64,000 nucleotides of DNA from Eurosta solidaginis (Eukaryota; Arthropoda; Insecta; Diptera; Tephritidae). Location: assembly GCF_040869045.1 (NCBI RefSeq), contig NC_090320.1:249054978-249118977 (forward strand). Reading direction: 5' to 3'. The notes under the pieces are model-generated. The model worked only from the letters and a program-made list of their open reading frames with translations, was not told the DNA's origin and did no database searches. A program made the translations under genes and the position numbers. Shown piece by piece: positions 34,440 through 44,408 of this stretch; the stretch's first letter is position 1, and each line of letters begins with the position of its first letter.

Positions 34440-34530
34440 GCCACAGGGGTGTGGTGGTAGCGTTATCAGCCTTTAACACCAAACGTCGTAGGTTCAGGAC
34501 CCGCCCGAAGCAACATACAAATTATATCTT
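34440..34530 (+). mobile_element. Second tRNA-related SINE head
   Basis: GGTGTGGTGGTAGCGTTATC (A-box-like) and GTAGGTTCAGGACCCGCC (B-box-like) are spaced as in a tRNA, followed by GAAGCAACAT as in the main SINE. The body is different or truncated. Confidence 0.45.
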
Positions 34531-34601
34531 TTTAGGGCCTGAAACCTTTATATACATACAAGCGGGCCCCTTAAAGAGTGAGAGAGAGAACGTTGAAATT
34601 G

Positions 34602-34863
34602 CACACAGAGAAAAACTATTGTAAAATTAACTTAAAATCGTGTATACCACAACTAAAACTTAGGCTTAATTAACCTACTAGGTTTTTTCATCATCTTAAT
34701 AAATAATAAGTAAATTAGGTAATAAATTGCCTAGGCTTTTTTTCCATTGTCGAGCATAAATTGTGTAAGTACTTTGGTAGGATCTACAAGTTTCTTGGGC
34801 CCCATACAAATTTTTTTAACTAAGTGAACTTTGTTGGATTTACAATAGTTTTTTCTCTGTGTG
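34602..34863. mobile_element. MITE, 262 bp
   Basis: Terminal inverted repeats CACACAGAGAAAAACTATTG (left) and CAATAGTTTTTTCTCTGTGT (right), about 25 bp with one indel. The interior is AT-rich and non-coding. The end sequence resembles, but is not the same as, the CACTCAGAG element family. Confidence 0.75.
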
Positions 34864-35219
34864 TGGTGATATAAAGCAAAATAAGGTTAACTGAAGACCT
34901 CAAAAATGTCAGGTCCTACGCTGCTATACTTTTGTGCAAATCAAATAAGCCTTATATAATGTTCAACCTATTTTATGCGGACTTAAGTATTAACTGATAT
35001 TCAGATGCGCAGGTGTGTTGGCACTGGTGTGCAAGTATTAAGAGCATGATGCGAGTACTTCTTAGAGAAAAGCAGCTGGTTCATGAGAAAATCTAAATTC
35101 AAGCTTTTCATTGAGTTCGCAAAAACAGTCCTTGCTGATAATTCTGGAAAAAATTTAATATGTGAAGGGCCTTGTGAGTTCTGCGTACTCTGTATTAAAT
35201 AAAAGAGAAACCAAAGAAG
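34864..35219. other. Unassigned sequence
   Basis: No ORF, repeat or RNA gene recognised. Confidence 0.5.
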
Positions 35220-35965
35220 GTGAGTCTTGCGGCAATTGAAGACAAGTACTTGAAGTACTTGCTGTCATTAAAGAAAGAATCGGCACATTTGCGCCTTGAC
35301 AGCCACGCCACTGTTGATGGATATAAATTCGAGACTTTAATGGACTCCATCGATCTGGGAAGCAGAATTAATAGCAAAAAGAATTTCAGCTTAGAAACCA
35401 AACGGATAATGAATTTTACGAACAAGTGATTCTTTGGGCTGAGTAGGCAATTGAAAGTAAAGTCCTTTCCCGATGAAACAAAAAAATCACGCTTTACAAG
35501 GCGCTAATCATATCTGATGATGTATATCGATACTGCGTCGAGAAAAGATGAGATGGCTCTTGAAGTTTTCGAGATAAAAGTTCTCCGGAAGATTTATGGT
35601 CCTGAGATGAGATGGCTCTTGAAGTGTTGGAGAGAAAAGTTCTCCGCAAAATTTATTGTCCTGCATGGTACCAATGGCGAGTATCGAAGGAGGAGAAGCT
35701 GCATAAGCTTTACACAGATATGAAGATAGTGCAACGCATAAAAGTCCAAAAGGTTCACTGGCTAGATGGACGAAGACACTCTGGCCTAGAACATATTTCA
35801 ATCGACATAGCAGCTTGGAGACATAGGAAGAGGGTGACCTCTACTGAATTGGGTAAGGCAGGTGGAGAAAGACTTGACCTTCTTTGGTGCTCCCAATTGG
35901 TGTCAGTTATTGATGACGGTGATGAGGTAATGATGAAAACATCTTCCCCATTCACGAAAAAAAAA
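35220..35965 (+). pseudogene. RTE-2 LINE reverse transcriptase C-terminal pseudogene
   Basis: Reads YLLSLKKESAHLRLDSHATV, ..SIDLGSRINSKKNFSLETKR, GLSRQLK, then ALEV-E-KVLRKIYGP and ..NGEYRRR, collinear with residues about 120-280 of the frame at 10576-11502. Several frameshifts. A local duplication of about 55 bp repeats the ALEV...KVLRKIY segment (about 35550-35604 and 35607-35661). Lacks all catalytic motifs. Confidence 0.75.
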
Positions 35966-36017
35966 AAACAATAGCACATGGTGGTAATATTTACGATATA
36001 TTCAGTTGTAAATTTGC

Positions 36018-37085
36018 TCTTACTTACTTACTTAACGGTTATGGACGTGCAACAAGGTGCGCTAGTCGCTTCTTCGTTGGGTAAACTGCCGCCAATTGGT
36101 CATGCCTAGGGAACTGAAATCGTTTTCTATTTGGTCCTTTGAGCGGAGTGTACCCCGTTTCCATATGCGGCTTCTAATAATAATTCTCTTTTGGTCGGAG
36201 CAAGCTTAAGCGACGAAGAGGTGATGTGAGTCAATTCTTATTTCGCGTGATTTTTCCAAGATTTGGCGCATTGTGAAAATCAGGTCGATGGTAAATTTAC
36301 CAGGCTTCAGCGCACTGAGAAGGTCTAATCAGCCGATTCACTGTGGGTTTCAATCATTCGCACAATACGCTTAACATGACCTTATATGCGATAATAAGAA
36401 GGCTGATTTCGCGTTAGCTTGCGCATACACTCGTCCGACCATATTTTGAATAGAAGTTAATGCATGTGCCTTACCAATTTCTCGGTGCCGTATTTGAATA
36501 GTTTCGCAGGCAATCCACCAGCGGCCTTGTTGCTTTTTAATCTGGTTATCGCTTTTCTTACTCCGTCATAGTAGGGTGGGGTTACATCTTATTCATCACC
36601 GTCAGTTGCGGGCTCGTGTTCATCATCTTCCCTGGGCGTTTCATTGCTCTCATCTTTTATGAACACAGAAAACTGTTTCCTCCATAATATAAGCACCTTC
36701 TGTACATCAATTGTCATGTCGTCGTTTTCGTTTTTACAGGAGTTTGCTCTAGGTCTAAAACCTTCTGTCTGTCGCCGGCATTTTTGATAAAATCTTTGGG
36801 AGTTATGCCTGGGGGCAAGCAGCTCAAGCTCCTCGTGCCCTCACTTTTGATTTATTTCTGTAAGGGCGTCTCGTTTTCCTTTTCAATTTGCGGTAGCGTT
36901 CATACACTCTTCTTGTCGCATTCGCTTTTATCGTAGCCCTGTAGGCAGTGTCTTTTTTCTCGGTTGCAAGGCAGCATTTTTCATAGTACCATTTATTTTT
37001 ACGTGGTCGTCGGTAAACAATTTCTTCCGTGCTAAGTGCTTTAGAGGCATACTCCCACTACTCTTGTTGACTTGTGCTCTCAGAG
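36018..37085 (-). pseudogene. RTE-2 LINE pseudogene with internal deletion, opposite strand
   Basis: Minus-strand reading from 37080 down: CNREKRHCLQGYDKSECDKK, YERYRKLKRKRDALTEINQK, FYQKCRRQTEGFRPRANSCK, REDDEHEPATDGDE, then RKAITRLKSNKAAGGLPAKL FKYGTEKLVRHMH (RT block 1, near 36500-36540). It then skips most of the RT, resumes near motif A with SQCAKSWKNHAKYELTHI (36240-36290) and ends at the C-terminal W-Q-R-SD..LL--HNR block (36040-36130) with a (TAAG)n tail (36018-36033). It covers the endonuclease-RT linker missing from the other copies. Stops and frameshifts throughout. Confidence 0.72.
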
Positions 37086-38680
37086 AGCAGGTGTGAGAGT
37101 AGAGTTGCAAAATCATTGGAAGTCTTTTTCGATTGCAGCCTTTCATTTGTTCATTTCATAGAAATCTCTGTACTCTCGGTGCCAAATATTGTTAGATCTC
37201 TTAGGGTTAAGTATAGCCAGCTAGTCTGGAGCAAATACACTCCAATCAAAATAAGAATCACCACTGCACCGTATTCAACAAACAGAAAAATTGTTGTCTG
37301 CATTTTGTCTGGTGATTTAATAGCAAACTGAGACCACCAATGCATTCCTCAGAACAATACTGCCATATCATTACTTAAGAACATTTCAAAGAAAAGATCT
37401 TACATTGATAACAGCTATAAGATTACCACGCCAGCAACGTTATCGTGTCAGCAAACGCAGAAAGAATCTTAATTGAACTGAGCATAAAGCGGATTATGAA
37501 AGTACGAAGATGTTTATAACACTATTCCGGTATTGAGCTAGACAACAAATTATGAGCAAACAAGGCGTTTAAGGTGAGCGATCAATTGCGATCAGGCACA
37601 ACAAGCACTCACGGGTAAAACATATCGACAGGCATGAGAAATCGATTTTTGATTTTCAAAAAATTCGTTAAAGATTCGATGATCAGGATATACAAATACA
37701 TGTGTAACTACGAAGTCAACATCATATTTTTAAGTGTACATATTTGCTTTCTCCAGTGATGAGCCGTGGCGAATGGGGCGAGCAAGATCGAATGTACATC
37801 GAATCCCGCTGTGCAATCAAAATTTTTATGGCTTTTATTGATAAAAATTAAATTGAACTATTGTTAACAAAAAGATTTTTCACACTTCATCCCACATTTT
37901 TTTAATTTTCCAATGAATAAAATGTTGCGCGTGTGTGTGCGTGAGTAACCTTCGACGATCGTTGATCCTCTGTATGAACATTCTCTGATAAGATCGCCAA
38001 CATTCCAATTCTATTGCTATTATTTACGCTTATGTCGCTGCCACGCAGTCTATTGTTTCAGTGAGAGCAGTTGTGACAAGATTTGGGAGAATACAAAGCA
38101 ACTCAATAATTTCTTAATTTCTTTTTTTTATTTTATTTTACTTTTTTGTGGTGATCTTCATTGACTTTCAATAAGCTGAAAAATTATAGCCACACTGTCT
38201 CGCTACAACAATATTTCGGGCATCATCTACCCATGCAGGTACTTTTGAGTTTTTTCTAATAGCCGCTGTTAAATTACAAGGATTTCCTGACAAATGCCAC
38301 ATTAATCATATGAGATTTTACGAAGGATTGAGGATCAGCACCTTGCGCGTTGATCGCTGGACAATGGCATACTTATTGTCAAAATATTTTTTTTTGAGCG
38401 TTGATAGAGGGAAAGGTGTGAATTTTTTTTTTATTTTGTAGCAGATAGCTACATCCATAGTTAGTATGACAATTTTCAACCTGTTTTTGGATGATTTTAA
38501 TAAGAAAAATGAGTTTTCTTTATTTGCGCTTTGATGTTTTAGGGCGTTTTTTTTTTTCTTGGATACTTTACAAAAACGTTGCTCACCCGCGCGTTTTGTT
38601 GATAGGTGTGTGGACAATAGGTGCTATTGTTGTGACTTTTATTGGAAATTATGAGTATTTGTTATTATTCGTATGCATGG
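37086..38680. other. Unassigned sequence
   Basis: At about 37757-37815 a tRNA-like pair (TGGCGAATGGGGCGAGC and CATCGAATCCCGCT) hints at a degenerate SINE head. No coding region supported. Confidence 0.4.
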
Positions 38681-38935
38681 GTTTGTCCAGTCACCTTGGT
38701 AAAGTGGGCAAAGTGCTTGTCTTCCGTACCGAATATCCCTCGTTCGACTCCCGGCACAACTCAGATGTACTAAAAATGCAAAAATACTTCAGAAAAAGGT
38801 TTTTAAGTCGGAGTCACCGCTCGGTGCTGATAGGCAGCAGTTGAGTTGTTAGCTATAACTAACTCCTAGGAGGACGAATTACGCGTATATATTTAACAAT
38901 GTACAAAAAACATTGTATTATAGCAGATACTTAAA
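38681..38935 (+). mobile_element. Possible tRNA-derived SINE of a different family
   Basis: GGTAAAGTGGGCAAAGTGC (A-box-like) and CGTTCGACTCCCGGC (B-box-like, about 38743) at tRNA spacing, followed by a non-tRNA body with GTCGGAGTCACCGCTCGGTG. The overlapping 117-aa frame (38491-38844) is not credible as a gene. Confidence 0.45.
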
Positions 38936-39479
38936 TATGAAGGTATATAGCAGCAAGGCTCATTACTAATTATAATACACTCAGAGAAAAAATCGTTCTA
39001 AAACGAACGAAACAAGTTCAAAATTAAGAACATTCGTTGACAAAAGTCTGTTAAGTGCGTTTTTTCTTAACTCTCTTTGGTATTGAAGTGTGAACCTTCT
39101 GTGCTCATTTCAAGCACTATTTGTGCTTAAAATAAGATTTTTCGTTCTCACGCTTCGGGAACGACTTGTGGTCGATTTAACAGTTTTCGTTCTCAATTCA
39201 AGAACGGTTTGGGCTTGATCATTGATGGGAACGGAAAGTATTTTTTTCAATAGGTACCCCTTTATTTTTTATTAATAATAATTTTTTTGTCATAAATAAA
39301 AAATATTTATAACAAAAAAAATTTTATTATAGTCCAAAAATTAAAGAAAAAATGCTTATTATGCATTTTTTCTTATGTTTCTCTTATTGAGAAATTATTC
39401 TTATTTGAAGATGTGATCTGCATATATACTTAAAACATTTCATAACAAGTTTGATAATTATCTGTGCATAAGTAAATGG

Positions 39480-39843
39480 CGGCCACCGTGGTGTGATGGT
39501 AGCGTGCTCCGCCTATCACACCGTATACCCTGGGTTCAACTCCCGGGCAAAGCAACATCAAAAATTTTAGAAATAAGATTTTTCAATTAGAAGAAAATTT
39601 TTCTAAGCGGGGTCGCCCCTCGGCAGTGTCTGGCAAGCGCTCCGATTGTATTTCTGCCATGAAAAGCTCTCAGTGAAAACTCATCTGCCTTGCAGATGCC
39701 GTTCGGAGTCGGCATAAAACATGTAGGTCCCGTCCGGCGAATTTGTAGGGAAAAATCAAGAGGAGCACGACGCAAATTGGAAGAGAAGCTCGGCCTTAGA
39801 TCTCTTCGGAGGTTATCGCGCCTTACATTTATTTTTTTTTTTT
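39480..39843 (+). mobile_element. tRNA-derived SINE, full-length copy
   Basis: Flanked by the 10-bp duplication AAGTAAATGG (39470-39479 and 39844-39853). The head has the A-box region GTGGTGTGATGGTAGCGTGC and B-box GGGTTCAACTCCCGGG. The 364-bp body includes GTGTATTTCTGCCATGAAAA and TTGCAGATGCCGTTCGGAGT, with a 3' T-rich end. Pol III promoter boxes are intact by eye. Other copies: 26283, 32972, 55658, 58030. Confidence 0.9.
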
Positions 39844-39956
39844 AAGTAAATGGAAAAATAATTGAAAGAAAAATAAAAGTTAATAAAATAGTTTTAAAAA
39901 ATTGACGGAGATGGAATTCGCGCCACGCGATCGCAACCACAACATCATAACCGCTG

Positions 39957-39996
39957 CACAGTGTTTCGTGTAGAACAAGCTAGCTGGACAAAAACA
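39957..39996 (+). repeat. Left TIR with recombination-signal-like heptamer and nonamer
   Basis: Heptamer CACAGTG (39957-39963), a 24-bp spacer, then ACAAAAACA (39988-39996), eight of nine matches to the V(D)J nonamer ACAAAAACC. The right TIR has the same heptamer and spacer but ACAAAATTA at the nonamer position. Confidence 0.75.
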
Positions 39997-40210
39997 AAGT
40001 TCTTATTCCAAGAAAAGTGTAATGAGAAATGAAAGAAAACAAACAAAATAACGGGATGTTTGCTTTTTTTGATATTTTTCTCATATATATTGAGTAATTG
40101 AAGTAAGAAGGCAGGAGTGGTCGTAAAATGCATTGACTAATTTTCAAAATTCTTGTTGAATATTAAGCTTCATTTTTCTTTTAAGTGAACACTTTTATAT
40201 AATTTTTTTG

Positions 40211-40480
40211 ATGGATTCTAAGCTCGAAGGTAAGTCAAATGTTTTAATAGTAATTCTTTCGCAATTAGAGTATTTTCAATATATTTAACATTCCGTTATT
40301 AAGAAGAAAAGTATTTGTTCTCTATATTTTTAATTTTAGGGACAAAAAAGTTACATACATCCGCCGTCATCCGGGCTAAATTTTACATATGTTATAGTCG
40401 CAAGTATTATCTAATATTCCAAAGAAAAAACCATTGCGAATTCTTTGCACATCTATTTTTAATTTTTTTTTTTTAGATTT
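40211..40480 (+). pseudogene. Possible N-terminal exons of the Transib-like gene
   Basis: ATG at 40211 opens MDSKLE and meets a consensus donor (AG|GTAAGT, GT at 40230). An acceptor TTTTAATTTTAG ends at 40338 and the joined phase stays open for about 45 codons with several cysteines. A second acceptor-like TTTTTTTAG ends near 40480, just before the frame containing 40505. Splicing is inferred from signals only; no homology is recognised in this part. Confidence 0.3.
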
Positions 40481-40504
40481 AGTTATCTCTACATATCAAA
40501 TAGG

Positions 40505-41374
40505 ATGTATGTACGTACCAGCTCCGACGAGATATTTGAACCTTTAAAGCTGATCTACAAACGGCAAAACCAATTCCCTGGTACAGGGAACAAACACGTA
40601 GCCATAAAACATACAAAAATAAACGCGCAAGGTCAACAAGATCACACCAAAAGCAAAAAGGCGAAGATCATTGATTTCAACCTGCCACAACCTACCGCAC
40701 CATCACCAAGGCATAAAAACAGGTACATACAATGGATTGATGAAGATAAACCAAAACCAGGTTTCGGCAATGCCAATGACGGCAACACTGCTCGTAGGTT
40801 TTTCGAAAATTCTGAGGCTAGTGCTGTGATTACGGGATTGGATGTAACGCTCATCAAAAGATTCGACACTCTCCTTCGCGCATTAGTATCTGAGTACAAT
40901 ATAAATATCCAAAAATTTTAAAAATTTGCGGTCGAGACTAAAAAACTATACATAGATCTCTATCCATGGTTTAATATGCCTGTTACAGTTCATAAATTCT
41001 TAGTGCATAGTACTGATATTATAAAATCAGCAATTTTACCTATTGGTCAACTTTCCGAGGAAGCACAGGAAGCCCGTAGCAAAGATTTGAGACGATTCAG
41101 GGCCGATAACACACAAAATCAGTCCCGTGAAGCCGCGAATAGAGATCTTATGAATATGTTGCATATAACATCGGATCCTTTAGTTAACAGTTTTAGGGAG
41201 ATAACTAAGAAAAAATTTAAAAGCCTGACTTCAGAAGTCTTAAATTTACTGTCCCCCGATAATGTTGAGGAGTCAATAAATACCCCAGTTGTTTCAAGCT
41301 TTTACAGTAGTGTTGCTGATGCTAATGACTATTCCACAAGTGACTCATCGAATCAAAGTGATGATAGCGAATAA
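40505..41374 (+). pseudogene. RAG1/Transib transposase C-terminal region with one in-frame stop
   Basis: The frames 40505-40921 and 40976-41374 are in the same phase, separated only by TAA at 40919-40921 and open sequence (KFAVETKKLYIDLYPWFN) up to the second ATG. The first half has DGNTARRFF, corresponding to GN-ARK in RAG1. The second half has VHKFLVHSTDII..LPIGQLSEEAQEAR followed by LRRFR, corresponding to the RAG1 segment HKTLAHVPEII...SEG..ESGNKLFRRFR that holds the third catalytic acid (E962 in mouse). The matching glutamate here is E28 of the second frame (codon 41057-41059). The two catalytic aspartates lie upstream in the family and are not found. An acidic, serine-rich tail ends the frame (SSNQSDDSE). 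Confidence 0.72.
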
Positions 41375-42391
41375 TAACATAATTATAAAAGATAACCTAC
41401 CCTATAACTTTTTGTTGGATCAGGTTTTATTTAATTTAAATCTATTGTCTTTTCTACTTTGTATTATACTTTACTTTTAAGTTTTTGTAATAAGTTATTT
41501 TCACATAATCAATTTAATTATATACATTGTTATTATTATTATTGTAATTCTCTTTTACATTCCTGACTGGTACTATAAAATAATTTTGTAAAAATTGCAG
41601 TGCCAGGATAAATACTCAAATAAATACAAAATACGTATGTACATATGTACAGTCACTCACATAAATAAGTAGACACCCCTTTTTGGACAATTCTTACAAT
41701 CTTCGCTTTCGCAAATTTATTTTAACTAATTTCCCATAAGAAAATTTGTCACGATCTATAATAAAAACTAAATTATATTTAAAAAATGTTTGAAAAATTC
41801 GACGAATTTTCATAAAAAATTTTAATTTTTTTTTCGGAATTTTTTAGAGTATTGAGATTTCTAGTCCATTCAATTTAAGTACAATAAAGTAATATTCTTA
41901 AGTCCTTTAAATTTTTTTGGATCTATGTCACTTATTCACTTTAGTTACTGTATATGAAATAGGCAAATGTATGCATATGAAGTAAAATTTTGGAAAAAAT
42001 ATATGCCTGAAAAAAATGACGTAGTTGTAATAAATGACTTCATATGAAACAGAAAATCTCATAAAATAATTTTGTCCAGCTAGCTTGTTCTAAACGAAAC
42101 ACTGTGCGCTGGGCCACTACGACTGTTTGATAGCTTGCGCCAAATGTTTTATTTAACATTGTAGTACACACGAATTTTACCGTTTCTTTTTACTTGAACT
42201 TAATTTAAGAACATTGTTCTTAATTTAAGAACATTGTTCTCATTAATAGATCATTTGTTCATATTTTAAGACAAGCCGTTCTCTTTTCAAGAAAACAGTT
42301 GTCAGTTCAAGAACAAAAAAGTAAGAACATGAAAATCTTGAATTGATTCCGGTGGTGTTGGATTTCAGAACGGCGTTTTTCTCTGAGTGTA

Positions 42392-42981
42392 GTTGTACGT
42401 ACATATGTATGTTTTTGAAACAAAAACCTAATCAACTTTGGTTTTACTTTATATTCTTCATTGCTTTTTATTCATTCATTTTACGATTTTAATATTTTTG
42501 TATAGAATTTATTGAAACTCAATAATTATTGGTTTTCTCACTGAAAATACATTGTTAACATAGACTGTTATCTACAAGTAATGGGGGTTGTAGTAATATT
42601 GCTCTGGGTAGGTGTTGATATGAATATAAATATACATATTAGGGTGTTCGTTTTGACTTAGAGTTTTTAAGAGATTCTTTCCAAGTTTCGAGCTTAATTC
42701 ATAAAACTCAATACTAAACCTAAAACATTTATTTATCTATATATTGAAAAGCGATAAATAGGGTAAAATTTCCCAAGTGTGTCATATTGTCGCTTAAGTG
42801 GTGTTGTTGCGGCTGCTGCGCTCCCATGAAGACGTCTCCCATAGCTGTAGGAAGTATGGAGCTTTCCTCTTAGTTCGTCTCGCACTGAGGTCTCCGCAGA
42901 GATTCCAGTGTAATACCTAAGCCCCTTCACCGTGGCAAGCCGACCATCTAACTACCGTTCCATATTAATATAAATATTAGA
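42392..42981. other. Unassigned sequence
   Basis: Contains ATTAGGGTGTTCGTTTT at about 42648, a possible transposon end. A 65-aa minus frame (42733-42930) has no domain. Confidence 0.45.
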
Positions 42982-43126
42982 CTGGGTCGATTTATTAACC
43001 GATATCGCGCCATCAAAAATTATTTTTTTGGGCATGCGCAGCGGAACCTTTTTTCCTGAACCCAAATCCTATCGAAAAATCGATGGCGCTATATCGGTTA
43101 ACATTTGTCCATACAAATCGACCCAG
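42982..43126. mobile_element. Miniature palindromic element, about 145 bp
   Basis: Left CTGGGTCGATTTATTAACCG..GCGCCATC and right CGATGGCGC..CGGTTAAC..AAATCGACCCAG are inverted repeats covering most of the element, with a GC-richer centre (GGCATGCGCAGCGG). No clear TSD. Confidence 0.65.
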
Positions 43127-43426
43127 GTTATTACATATATTCCCGGCAGACTTGGTACTGACAGAACATTGGTTTGCTTATATTTCAAAAGTAAGCCTCG
43201 CTTACCTTCTTCACTCTCTATCACATTACCGTATACTTTATCTTCCAGTTTTCTTCTTATTCTTGTCCATCCATTATTTCATTCATCTTTCTCCCACTCC
43301 CACTCCTTCTAACTTTCTTACTCCAATTTCCTCATGTATAGAATCTATATTCCAAATATATATACCTGCCTCACCAGACCAGCCGATTTCTATATATTTG
43401 TTGAGTGAAATAAAAAACTTTCCTTT
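43127..43426 (+). other. Polypyrimidine-rich sequence
   Basis: CT-rich at about 43200-43345, similar in style to the pyrimidine strand of Helitron copy 2. Overlapping frames are low complexity. Confidence 0.45.
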
Positions 43427-43786
43427 TTATACTCAGAGTATATTAATTTTACGTAAACTAATCGAGATAGATATAGACTTCTATATATCAAAATGATCTG
43501 GGCGAAAAAAGCAATTCATTTAGCCAAGTTCGTCCCTCCGTCCGTAAACACGATAACTTTAGTAATTTTGAGGTATCTTGATGAAATTTGGTATCAAAGA
43601 AATCCGTCTATGACCACGCCCACTTTTTCGATATCGAAAATTTCGAAGAAAGATAGCAAAGGCAAGTTGCTCCACTTTTTAGTATTACCATTTGTATGTA
43701 TCGATGAACAAGACAATTTTGTCTCCAAAGCTCTCAGCTGAGTATGTAATGTTCGGTTACACCCGAACTTAGCCTTCCTTACTAGT
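43427..43786 (+). mobile_element. Helentron/DINE-1-like element, copy D (internally deleted, 360 bp)
   Basis: 5' end TTTTATACTCAGAGTATATT, then ATCGAGATAGATATAGACTT and CCACGCCCACTTTTTCGATA, and the 3' hairpin TTCGGTTACACCCGAA plus CTTAGCCTTCCTTAC. The tandem core is absent. Confidence 0.82.
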
Positions 43787-44399
43787 TATTTTCTCCTTTT
43801 GTTCATTGTCTCGGTGCTTTGGTGCTTTGAACAATGATTGAATATTCAAGTTTGTAGCTCAACGGAAAGTCTCCTAAAATTAATAGGAAGATTACATCCG
43901 AGTCGCCGATCTGAGCGTCACCTTATTCCAAACTTAAAGTTCCTAGGGAAATTATTTAAAAACCGATATCAAATATCGTATGATTTTTTAATTATATCGA
44001 CAAACTTCTATTGTTTTACATACTATTATAATATTGTTTCCTGACTTAACTATTTAACTTAAATTAGGATCGATCGAAATATTCTAAGTCCCGCACGAGT
44101 TTTCTAAATATCACGGCCCATGCGTTACCTAGCGTAATTATTTCCCCTCTTGTTGCAATGATCGGAGCTCTGAGCAGTGTATGGGGTTTCGACTTTATAG
44201 TTCAATTTGACGTTGCTTAAAACTTGAGCGCAGGACTACCTCTGTTGGTAGGTAGTTTCTAAATATCCATCCCGGGCGTCACTTATCGGTATTTTTCTTC
44301 TCTTTTGTACATTGTCATTCTGTTCTAAGCGACGTATGAGGTATTAAGTTTGTAGCTCAATGGGAAGTTTCACAAAAATTGTATCGAGAAATTCCACAT
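43787..44399 (+). repeat. Diverged 157-bp satellite relatives (left flank of the intact LINE)
   Basis: Recurrent phrases TTTGTAGCTCAA-GGAAAG and GCGTTACCTAGCGTAATTAT correspond in order to the satellite phrases (AAGTCTCTAGG..GGGAAGTTA and GCGCCACCTAGCGGAATTTT) at 60266-61200. Confidence 0.55.
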
Positions 44400-44408
44400 G
44401 CTCTGTAT

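Larger units (their letters stand above)
39957..42106 (+). mobile_element. Transib-like (RAG1-related) DNA transposon, internally degraded, 2150 bp
   Basis: The 37-bp terminal inverted repeats (39957-39993 and 42070-42106) differ at one position and begin CACAGTGTTTCG. The element is flanked by a perfect 5-bp duplication CGCTG (39952-39956; 42107-42111), and the uninterrupted site is visible in the sister element at about 24331. GC-rich 5-bp duplications and CAC-starting ends are the known signature of Transib elements. The inner frame resembles the RAG1/Transib C terminus. The N-terminal catalytic part is not recognisable in the 2.1 kb, so the copy is non-autonomous. Confidence 0.8.
38978..42389 (+). 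mobile_element. TA-flanked inverted-repeat element, copy 2 (hosts a SINE and a Transib-like element)
   Basis: Ends CACTCAGAGAAAAAATCG and CGGCGTTTTTCTCTGAGTG, flanked by TA (38976-38977; 42390-42391). Collinear with copy 1 at 23771 except for two insertions: a SINE at 39480-39843 and the element at 39957-42106. A short duplication of CTTAATTTAAGAACATTGTT is present near 42199-42240. Without the inserts it is about 880 bp. Confidence 0.82.

Noticed and set aside
39480..39560. tRNA gene
   Set aside because: A- and B-box are present but the stem pairing of a tRNA is not, and the sequence continues as a dispersed SINE with target duplication.
40642..40899. 85-aa minus-strand frame opposite the Transib-like ORF
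   Set aside because: Shadow of the plus-strand coding region; no domain.
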